Source: a virus
DNA: 52,863 nt
Virus record (IMG/VR): IMGVR_UViG_3300002460_002255
Location: 1,448 to 54,310 of that record
Strand: one strand, 5' to 3'
A model generated the notes under the pieces. It was not told the DNA's origin. It made no database searches and saw only the letters and a program-made list of their open reading frames with translations. Positions 46,415 through 52,863 of the stretch are shown here, piece by piece. Numbering within the stretch: position 1 is the first letter of the stretch; each line of letters starts with the position of its first letter. Made by a program: the position numbers and the translations under genes.

Positions 46415-47743
46415 ATGGAAGTTGCCACAGCCTCAAAGAAGATTATTATCTTCACTCAATTTTCTGAAATTTCCGAAGCTTACAGTCTAAATAGAGTAGT
46501 TCAAGATCAAATAAAGATGTTGCTAAGGAATGGATATAAGCCAACTGTGATTGTGCAGGAGTCCTTCCAACCAGATCAAATGTATGCACATCCTGATGTG
46601 ACTATTGAGAAGATTCCTTCAGTTCCTTGCCATAATGAAGTTAAGAAAGACCCCACTTTCGATGAAGATGTGAATAATATTGAGAGGAAACTACGGGAAA
46701 TTATAACCGATGGATCGGTAGTTTTAACTCACGATGTAGTTTATCAGCCGGCGGCTCTTAAACATAACTTTGCTTCAAGACGAGTAGCTAAGGATGTAAA
46801 CGCTCGGTGGCTGCATTGGATTCATTCGGCCACCTCTCCAGTTACTTTAGGGGCCTTGAGACCTTTCTTCTCAGATGAGTATCTAAATCTTGTTCAACAG
46901 CCTTTTCCCAACGCCCACTATATATTTTTCAATAATTACTCCATCCCTAGAATAGCGGCTAATTTTGGTGTGTCTGAAGAGGTTGTTAAGATCGTCCACC
47001 ACCCAACTGATATTTGCGGGTACTTGGGTGTTAGTCCCGAAGTATCGGTGGTGGTGGATAAGAAAAAGATTCTCTCTGCCGATGCAATTTGTACTTATCC
47101 AATTAGGTTAGATCGAGGTAAACAGGTAGAATATGTGATTAAGACCATGGCTAGGCTTAAAGATTTTGATTTATCGGTTAGAGTAATTATCATTGATTTC
47201 CACTCAACTGGTGGAGACAAAGTAACCTATCGAGAAGAACTCAAGAACATGGCGATTGATTGGGGATTAAATGCAGATGAGATCACCTTTACTTCGGAAG
47301 CAAATGACAAATGGAAAGTGGAAGTACCAAATCACGTAGTTAGAGACTTCCAGCTTCTTTCCAATGTCTTTATTATGCCTTCCGTATCTGAGAGTTATTC
47401 TTTGATTACTCAAGAGGCAGCTTTAACTAAACAAGTAGTGGTGCTTAACTTTGACTTCCCGCCTTTCAGGGATATTTTTGGCGGGGATGCTATCTTTAGA
47501 AAATACTCTTCTAATGTAGATATTATGAACGGATTGGATGGGAATACTAACACATCCTACGGGCCAGCTAATATTTCCGATGACGAGAGGAAAAAATACG
47601 AGAAAGACTATCATTACACGACGGCTGGAATGATTGCGGCTAGGTTACAACATCCCGAGATAGCATTAGCAATTAAACTACGAAAAGAAAGAAATCTTGA
47701 TTACGTTTTTAAAAAGGAATTAGAGCCACTGATTCTTGCATGA
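46415..47743 (+). CDS. GT-B glycosyltransferase, family 4-like
   Basis: A 442-residue protein. The N-terminal Rossmann domain has KKIIIFTQFSEISEAYSLNR and VVLTHDVVYQPAALKHNFAS. The C-terminal donor domain has ICTYPIRLDRGKQVEYVIKT, RVIIIDFHSTGGDKVTYREE, and FIMPSVSESYSLITQEAALT, the ESYSLITQEA being the E-x7-E donor motif. It likely starts or extends the glycan. First gene of the second sugar unit, with its own promoter. Confidence 0.85.
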   Translation: MEVATASKKIIIFTQFSEISEAYSLNRVVQDQIKMLLRNGYKPTVIVQESFQPDQMYAHPDVTIEKIPSVPCHNEVKKDPTFDEDVNNIERKLREIITDGSVVLTHDVVYQPAALKHNFASRRVAKDVNARWLHWIHSATSPVTLGALRPFFSDEYLNLVQQPFPNAHYIFFNNYSIPRIAANFGVSEEVVKIVHHPTDICGYLGVSPEVSVVVDKKKILSADAICTYPIRLDRGKQVEYVIKTMARLKDFDLSVRVIIIDFHSTGGDKVTYREELKNMAIDWGLNADEITFTSEANDKWKVEVPNHVVRDFQLLSNVFIMPSVSESYSLITQEAALTKQVVVLNFDFPPFRDIFGGDAIFRKYSSNVDIMNGLDGNTNTSYGPANISDDERKKYEKDYHYTTAGMIAARLQHPEIALAIKLRKERNLDYVFKKELEPLILA

Positions 47744-47749
47744 TACATA

Positions 47750-48517
47750 ATGGCTACAACGACAAATGATACTTACACAGTAATATCTTCCACTGATGCA
47801 GAAGTAACTGAAAATCCAAGTGAGGTAGAAGGATTAACCTCGATTATCATTCTTTGTCATAACACTGGCTATCCCAATTTCCACTACACTGGTAACTGTA
47901 TTGGCTCGGTCAGAGAACATACTCAAAAGCCTTATGAAATTATTTTGGTTGATAATGGCTCCCCAGTAAAACCTAGTAAGCTGTCTGATTATAGGGCGGA
48001 TAAGATTATTGTTAATGAGGAAAATAAAGGAGTGGCAGCTGGTTGGAACCAAGGAATTAGGGTTAGTAGTGGAGAATACATCTGTTTACTCAATAATGAC
48101 GCTATGGTTTTTGATATGTGGCTCGAGGACCTCCAGGAGGCTTTACAACAGCTTGACCTAGTAATGGCTACTCCCATGTATGGTGAGCCCTTTTCAAGAG
48201 CTTATGAGGCATTACAGAAGCGAGTTTCGTGGGCTGACAAACCGATAGAAGAAAGTTTCTCCGATTTTAGGGACTTTTCCTGTGTCTTGGCAAGAAAGAG
48301 TTTATTTAATGAAATTGGCCTTTTCGATGAGCAGTTTTTCATATACTGTGAAGATTTAGATTTTATGAGAAGAATGGATCAACAAAACAAAAAGTATGCC
48401 TCTACTAAAAAGGTAAACATATTTCACGTAATTGGAGCAACTACTACTAATGATCCAAAGACACCAGAACTAATGAATGACAGTAAGAGGAAGCTGAAAG
48501 ATAAGTGGGGTGAATGA
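47750..48517 (+). CDS. Family 2 glycosyltransferase, rhamnosyltransferase-like
   Basis: A 255-residue protein: LTSIIILCHNTGYPNFHYTG, EIILVDNGSPVKPSKL, NKGVAAGWNQGIRVSSGEYI, DxD-like LLNNDAMVFDMWLED, and FDEQFFIYCEDLDFMRRMDQ with the acidic pair used in catalysis. A strong GT2 match. It overlaps the next gene by 4 bases (ATGA). No ribosome site is evident. Confidence 0.87.
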   Translation: MATTTNDTYTVISSTDAEVTENPSEVEGLTSIIILCHNTGYPNFHYTGNCIGSVREHTQKPYEIILVDNGSPVKPSKLSDYRADKIIVNEENKGVAAGWNQGIRVSSGEYICLLNNDAMVFDMWLEDLQEALQQLDLVMATPMYGEPFSRAYEALQKRVSWADKPIEESFSDFRDFSCVLARKSLFNEIGLFDEQFFIYCEDLDFMRRMDQQNKKYASTKKVNIFHVIGATTTNDPKTPELMNDSKRKLKDKWGE

Positions 48518-49476
48518 AAATATTAATTACTGGGGCTACAGGATTTATAGGTAGCCATTTCATAAAGTACTTTTTAGACGTTCATCCTAATTGGGAATAT
48601 ATTATATTTGAAGGGCTAAACTATGCTGCTGCTTATGACAGATTAAAACAGCATCGTAATAGATTGAAGATATTCTATCATGATTTTAGAGGAGTGATTA
48701 ATGACCATTTAATTAAGAACATCGGAGAAGTGGATTACATTTTTCACATCGGTGCTGAAACCCACGTAGATCGTTCATTGGTAGATCCAAATCCTTTTAT
48801 CCAATCTAACATTATTGGTACATATAATCTTTTAGAATACGCTAGGTTGCATCAACCAAGATTGAAAATATTCTTTTATATCTCAACTGATGAGGTGTAT
48901 GGCCCTGCGCCAATGGGAGTAGACCATGACGAGAATCAACCTCATCGTCCTAGCAATCCTTATTCAGCTACTAAAGCAGCGGCTGAGGATTTAGTGTTCT
49001 GTTGGAATCATTGTATGGGAGTACCTGCAATTACCACTAATACGATGAATAATATTGGGGAAATGCAGCATCCAGAGAAATTCGTTCCAATGATAATTAG
49101 GTCGTTAATTAATGATGACATTATTACAGTTCATGGTTCTCCAGATCGTCCTGGTAGCAGAAAGTACATCTATGCTAGAGATCATGCAAGTGCTGTGGAT
49201 TTTCTTATTAGTAATGGGAAAAGAGGAGAAAAGTACAACGTAGTTGGACAAGAGGAGATCAACAATTTAGAGTTGGTAAACAGAATAGCTAAAGTATTAA
49301 ATAAGACACCCAAGATTAAATTTGTAGATTTCCACAGCGTCAGGCCAGGCCATGATCTTCGTTACAGTTTAGATGGGTCTAAGATGAAGACTTTAGGGTG
49401 GGTTCCACCAACTAATGTAGATAAAGCATTAAAACAAATAGTTGATTGGACCTTAAAAAATAAACAATGGTTATAA
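48514..49476 (+). CDS. dTDP-glucose 4,6-dehydratase-like (RmlB/RffG type)
   Basis: A 320-residue extended SDR. Signatures: KILITGATGFIGSHFIKYFL, GAETHVDRSLVDPNPFIQSN, YISTDEVYGPAPMG (with the DE pair used for dehydration), YSATKAAAEDLVF (YxxxK), and RPGHDLRYSLDGSKMKTLGW near the end. RmlB turns dTDP-glucose into the 4-keto-6-deoxy sugar that aminotransferases and C-methyltransferases use, and both occur in this genome. The matching RmlA gene is not seen. Overlaps both neighbours. Confidence 0.88.
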   Translation: MKILITGATGFIGSHFIKYFLDVHPNWEYIIFEGLNYAAAYDRLKQHRNRLKIFYHDFRGVINDHLIKNIGEVDYIFHIGAETHVDRSLVDPNPFIQSNIIGTYNLLEYARLHQPRLKIFFYISTDEVYGPAPMGVDHDENQPHRPSNPYSATKAAAEDLVFCWNHCMGVPAITTNTMNNIGEMQHPEKFVPMIIRSLINDDIITVHGSPDRPGSRKYIYARDHASAVDFLISNGKRGEKYNVVGQEEINNLELVNRIAKVLNKTPKIKFVDFHSVRPGHDLRYSLDGSKMKTLGWVPPTNVDKALKQIVDWTLKNKQWL

Positions 49477-50267
49477 CATCACCACGCTTTAGTGTCTTAA
49501 CACCAGTGCACATTTGGAATCAATATCGGAAAGATAGTCTGATGAGAGCCATAAAGTCTTTGAAGAACCAAACGGTTAAAGACTTCGAGCACATTATTAT
49601 TAACGACGGAAGCACTGAGGAATTTAAAGTACCAAAGTATCCGTGGCTGCGGGTATACAATCAACCACATTATGAGCGAGTAGTAGCTTACAATTTGGGG
49701 TTTAGCCATGCGCAGGGAGAGATATTTTGTCTACTGGATTCTGATGATGAGTATAAACCAGATTACTTGGAGAGGGTGAATTACTTTTTCAAGAAGTGGC
49801 CGAAGTATAAAATGTTTAATTTCGGTAACGAGTTTCACCATAGCACGGGGAAAGACACAACTAGAGGGGTATTTAATCTAAAGAAAAAGAAAGTAGGTCA
49901 CGAGATGTTTGGACCAGGCAATATCGTTAATGGTACGTTTGTTTTTCATCGAGATATTTACGACAAGTTAGGAGGTTATCCGCCTATGTATTCCGAACTT
50001 GATACGTCTGAACTTAATTATACCTATACAGGAAAGATGTTTATGGGTTCTCCATGGGACTTTTCTGCTGTAGCTCAAATGGAATTCCCTGAGATTAGAG
50101 AATACTTTTTTATTGATCGGGACCACGATCCTAATAAAGCGATTAGGGAACTAGGTAATCCTTGGGGTCAGGATTATTATCTTTTTTATAAGTACACTAG
50201 GAAATATCATAGTAAACCGATCGAGGAATATTTATACATTGTGCATCCAAAGACAGGAATAGCATGA
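49467..50267 (+). CDS. Family 2 glycosyltransferase
   Basis: A 266-residue protein: RFSVLTPVHIWNQYRKDSLM, IIINDGSTEEFKVP, AYNLGFSHAQGEIFCLLDSD followed by DEYKPDYL (the DSDDE acidic motif). The second half is longer than in minimal GT2 enzymes and contains FVFHRDIYDKLGGYPP. Overlaps the next start by 4 bases. Sugar unknown. Confidence 0.87.
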   Translation: MVITSPRFSVLTPVHIWNQYRKDSLMRAIKSLKNQTVKDFEHIIINDGSTEEFKVPKYPWLRVYNQPHYERVVAYNLGFSHAQGEIFCLLDSDDEYKPDYLERVNYFFKKWPKYKMFNFGNEFHHSTGKDTTRGVFNLKKKKVGHEMFGPGNIVNGTFVFHRDIYDKLGGYPPMYSELDTSELNYTYTGKMFMGSPWDFSAVAQMEFPEIREYFFIDRDHDPNKAIRELGNPWGQDYYLFYKYTRKYHSKPIEEYLYIVHPKTGIA

Positions 50268-50980
50268 TTGATATCTTTATTTGTTCATATTTACGACAGC
50301 AATTCACTCGACAGACAATAGATTTTTTGAAAAAAAGAACCGAATACCCTTACCGACTGTTCTTAATAGACAATGGTGGGAATGAGGAATTTATGGGTGA
50401 TGTTAATTATTACATTAAGTTAGAGCCGAATATGGGAATCCATGCTGCTTGGAATATTGCTCTATCCTTAGCTGAATCAGAATACTTTATAACCAGTGAC
50501 AACGATATTTATGTATCAGACTTGGAACCCGATTGGCTTACTCAACTAGTTAAATTTATGGATGATAGACCAGATTATGGAGCGATTAGTCTTCATCCCC
50601 ATGTCTTAATTGGAGCGGTCGGGTTTGACCCCAAAGACTCAGAAGATGTTAAGGAAGTCAACATGTGTGGAGCGGTGATGAGGATCATGAGGACTGAGGT
50701 TGTGAGAAAAGCTGGTGGATGGGATCATATTATTAGTGAAGGTAGAAACCATGAAGAAAGCACAATCTGTTCAAGATTGCAGACAGCAGGATATAAGACA
50801 GGAAGAACTGTAAGATTACGAGCTTACCATCCTTTTGGTAAAGATCAAGGTGGAAATTGGGGGTACCCAGAGAGTTTTACCCCAGAAATGCAGAAGCACA
50901 ACCCAGCTCTTAAAGACTACGTTAAAAGTTTCGATAACATGGAGGCCTACGACCCAGCTACCTGGCTACCTAAGAAATGA
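50264..50980 (+). CDS. Family 2 glycosyltransferase
   Basis: A 238-residue protein: MIDIFICSYLRQQFTRQTID, LFLIDNGGNEEFMG, NMGIHAAWNIALSLAESEYF, ITSDNDIYVSDLEPDW (DxD in SDND) and CGAVMRIMRTEVVRKAGGWD. A compact GT-A enzyme. Overlaps its neighbours by 4 bases on both sides. Confidence 0.85.
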   Translation: MIDIFICSYLRQQFTRQTIDFLKKRTEYPYRLFLIDNGGNEEFMGDVNYYIKLEPNMGIHAAWNIALSLAESEYFITSDNDIYVSDLEPDWLTQLVKFMDDRPDYGAISLHPHVLIGAVGFDPKDSEDVKEVNMCGAVMRIMRTEVVRKAGGWDHIISEGRNHEESTICSRLQTAGYKTGRTVRLRAYHPFGKDQGGNWGYPESFTPEMQKHNPALKDYVKSFDNMEAYDPATWLPKK

Positions 50981-51810
50981 TAATTATAACTGGCGGATCG
51001 GGATTTATTGGCCGCCACCTGGTTAAAGAATTAAAAGATGCAGTCTCATGGGATATAAAGTTTGGAAGGGACATCTTTTCAAATGAGATTGTTCCTTTTA
51101 TCCAGCAAGCAGATGCAGTAATTCATCTAGCGGCAGTGGCAAGTAATGAGAGATCCCTGAAAGATCCAGAACTGACTTATAAAACTAACGTCCAAGGCAC
51201 ATTAAGAATGTTACTATTAGCAACTCAGTTTAAGAAGAAGTTTATCTTTATTTCCTCGGCGGCAGTATATAGAGATACCGGTAGAACTAGTTATCGTGAG
51301 ACTGATGACTTAGAAAGTCTCACTCCTTATGGACAGTCAAAGATAGATGCGGAGTATGCCTGTGCTGCGTTTAGAAGTCGGATACCTATTGTAGTTTTGA
51401 GATTATTTAATGTTTATGGAGAGGGTCAGAACCCAGAGTATGCAGGAGTGATTACTAAGTTTTTGGTCCAAATGAAAGATGGGACTTTAAAGATAAACGG
51501 AGATGGTCGGCAGACTAGAGATTTTATTAACGTAGCTGACGTGGTGGATATTATAAAAGAAGCTTTACAGAGTAATGAATGGGCTAATAAAATTGTGAAT
51601 GTAGGTACAGGTTATTCAACATCGGTTAATGAGTTAGCGGCTTTGTTTAAGAACGCTAACAAAAAGATTAAAGAAATTAAGCACGTTGATCCTGTAATAG
51701 AGGTTAAGGATAGTACAGCAGATACACTATTCTTGAAAGCTCTGTATCAGAAAGAATTAAAAACTAACTTGAAAGAAGATATTACAAAAATGGTAAAGGA
51801 GTATAAATGA
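50977..51810 (+). CDS. NAD-dependent NDP-sugar epimerase/dehydratase
   Basis: A 277-residue extended SDR: IIITGGSGFIGRHLVKELKD, AVIHLAAVASNERSLKDPEL, FISSAAVYRDTGRTSYRETD, YGQSKIDAEYACAAF (YxxxK), RLFNVYGEGQNPEYAGVITK, DGRQTRDFINVADVVD. Probably a 4-epimerase or reductase acting after RmlB. Overlaps both neighbours. Confidence 0.85.
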   Translation: MIIITGGSGFIGRHLVKELKDAVSWDIKFGRDIFSNEIVPFIQQADAVIHLAAVASNERSLKDPELTYKTNVQGTLRMLLLATQFKKKFIFISSAAVYRDTGRTSYRETDDLESLTPYGQSKIDAEYACAAFRSRIPIVVLRLFNVYGEGQNPEYAGVITKFLVQMKDGTLKINGDGRQTRDFINVADVVDIIKEALQSNEWANKIVNVGTGYSTSVNELAALFKNANKKIKEIKHVDPVIEVKDSTADTLFLKALYQKELKTNLKEDITKMVKEYK

Positions 51811-52241
51811 CAATACTTACAGGTGGCACATTTGATCTAATTCACTATGGACACATTCTTCATTTAAGATTCTGTGTCAAACTAGCTGACTATCTGAAGA
51901 ACGTAGGTATAATGTTAGTGTCTGACTCTTGGGCCGAAAGTAGAAAAGGAAAACGGCGTCCTATTCTTTCGTATGAAGAAAGGAAAAAGATACTACAAGC
52001 CTTGGGCTTTGAGAATATATTTCCAGTGAGTGGTAAGGAGGGTATTCTAGATGTAGTTAAACTATTCAAACCTGATATATATGTATATGATTACGAGTCT
52101 AATAAAGAGGCTCATGAAGTAGTAGTGGCTTATTGTGAAGATAATGGGATTGTAACTTTTAATTTAGGTAAGGTTCCTAGAAATCCTTTTGGAACGTCCA
52201 CGACATCCATTATAGAAAAGATAAGGAGTACGAATGATTAA
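51807..52241 (+). CDS. Cytidylyl/adenylyltransferase-like (HldE/TagD type)
   Basis: A 144-residue nucleotidyltransferase: TILTGGTFDLIHYGHILHLR holds GTFDxxHxGH, SDSWAESRKGKRRPILSYEE, and TSTTSIIEKIRST with the ISSTxI-like motif. Such enzymes load a sugar or polyol phosphate onto a nucleotide (for example ADP-heptose or CDP-glycerol). It thus activates a precursor for transferases. Overlaps the following gene by 8 bases. Confidence 0.87.
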   Translation: MTILTGGTFDLIHYGHILHLRFCVKLADYLKNVGIMLVSDSWAESRKGKRRPILSYEERKKILQALGFENIFPVSGKEGILDVVKLFKPDIYVYDYESNKEAHEVVVAYCEDNGIVTFNLGKVPRNPFGTSTTSIIEKIRSTND

Positions 52242-52863
52242 TTCAGAAGATGTGACTATCATCGTTCCAACAATACTTAATGCTGATCTTTCACAGGAGA
52301 GGAGAGGTCGGCAAGAATATGCTTTGGATCACTGTTGGCAGTCTTTAGAAGAGACAGTACCAAGTATAAGGAAAATATTAGCTTCTAATGGAGGTGATCC
52401 AATAATTTATAAAGATAGAGATCAGATTCATATCTGGGATCAAGGTCAATGCAAGGCAGTCAACGCAGCTGTAGCTACAACTAATACTCCTTGGATCTTT
52501 ATTACCAACGATGACATGATTTATGCCCCTGGATGGTTTGAGAGACTAACAGAGAAGATTACATGGCAACCCTGTGTTTCCCCCAAGCTAATCGAGCCGA
52601 GCCCAGGAGCACCAACTTTCGAGGTTTACTTTTGTGGTGGAGCTGGAGGAGACTTTAATAAACAGAAATGGTTAGAATTTGCCAAAGACTATCAAGGGCA
52701 AGGAGAGCGTAGAGGATTTAACCTCCCATTTCTAGTTACTAGGAAAGCTTGGGATACAGTAGGTGGGTATGATATCAATTACGATCCTTGGGGTAGTAAT
52801 GGGGATAGTGATCTGGAATATAAGCTTATGTTGGCTGGTATTCAACCTATGCAACAAACTAAT
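52234..52863 (+). CDS. Family 2 glycosyltransferase, 3'-truncated by window edge
   Basis: The start ATG 52234 has AAGGAG upstream. 210 residues are visible: MINSEDVTIIVPTILNADLS, FITNDDMIYAPGWFERL, GGYDINYDPWG then SNGDSDLEYKL. It is a close paralogue of the gene at 1-822. Bases 52496-52532 equal 251-287 exactly (37 bases), and the DINYDPWG region is also nearly identical in DNA. The duplication is fairly recent or was refreshed by gene conversion. Confidence 0.87.
   Translation, partial: MINSEDVTIIVPTILNADLSQERRGRQEYALDHCWQSLEETVPSIRKILASNGGDPIIYKDRDQIHIWDQGQCKAVNAAVATTNTPWIFITNDDMIYAPGWFERLTEKITWQPCVSPKLIEPSPGAPTFEVYFCGGAGGDFNKQKWLEFAKDYQGQGERRGFNLPFLVTRKAWDTVGGYDINYDPWGSNGDSDLEYKLMLAGIQPMQQTN

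Noticed and set aside
1-52863. Circular complete genome
   Set aside because: The window ends do not overlap; the two edge genes are paralogues, not the same gene, so closure is not supported.
1-52863. Alternative genetic code (TGA recoded)
   Set aside because: TGA ends many genes with ATGA overlaps and does not occur within the clear genes.

Overview
The window looks like most of the genome of a tailed bacteriophage with a short, podovirus-like tail. It encodes a small and a large terminase, a P22-like portal, a scaffold, an HK97-fold-like capsid protein, a head-tail adaptor, a beta-propeller-like tail protein, large internal or ejection-type proteins and lysis genes. I see no tail tube, sheath or classical tape-measure gene. 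The host is bacterial: promoters match TTGACA / TATAAT, cell-wall hydrolases are present, and the genetic code is standard with TGA used as stop. The DNA is AT-rich and I cannot name the host. No integrase, DNA polymerase, primase, helicase, RNA polymerase or tRNA gene is visible, so either the genome continues outside the window or replication is host-driven.

Layout. (1) 1-9208, plus strand: half of a sugar locus with glycosyltransferases, a DegT aminotransferase, an NDP-sugar epimerase/decarboxylase-type SDR, two methyltransferases and a deacetylase-like protein. (2) 9216-23411, plus: tail and fibre genes, including a 1606-residue protein of which about 1565 residues are only Ser and Thr, an HNH endonuclease, the adaptor, a structured intergenic RNA, and a tail propeller gene split by a Ser/Thr cassette. 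(3) 23420-28977, plus: coiled-coil and large internal virion proteins. (4) 28979-29909, plus: XhlA-like protein, M23 peptidase-like protein and holin-like protein. (5) 29910-30343: RNA structures, a 50-residue basic protein and back-to-back terminators. (6) 30385-35465, minus: an operon of many tiny genes (zinc ribbons, membrane peptides, an HTH protein, a nuclease-like protein, a membrane-anchored lysozyme-like protein). (7) 35466-46377, plus: packaging, portal, scaffold, capsid, then three small capsid-adjacent genes that again end in Ser/Thr tracts. (8) 46415-52863, plus: the other half of the sugar locus (glycosyltransferases, RmlB-like dehydratase, epimerase, nucleotidyltransferase).

How it may fit together (inference). 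Seven virion-type genes carry mucin-like Ser/Thr tracts, and the same genome carries about eleven glycosyltransferases with genes for making a modified deoxy-amino or C-methyl sugar. The simplest reading is a phage that O-glycosylates its own tail fibres and capsid decorations, giving a glycan brush on the particle. Where such a repeat can be aligned, identical peptides are written with different synonymous codons.

Regulation. At least twelve start codons lie 6-8 nt downstream of a -10 box, several with a well-spaced TTGACA box. This points to leaderless mRNAs beside ordinary Shine-Dalgarno genes. Two further structured RNA candidates lie at 20590-20795 and 36872-37040.
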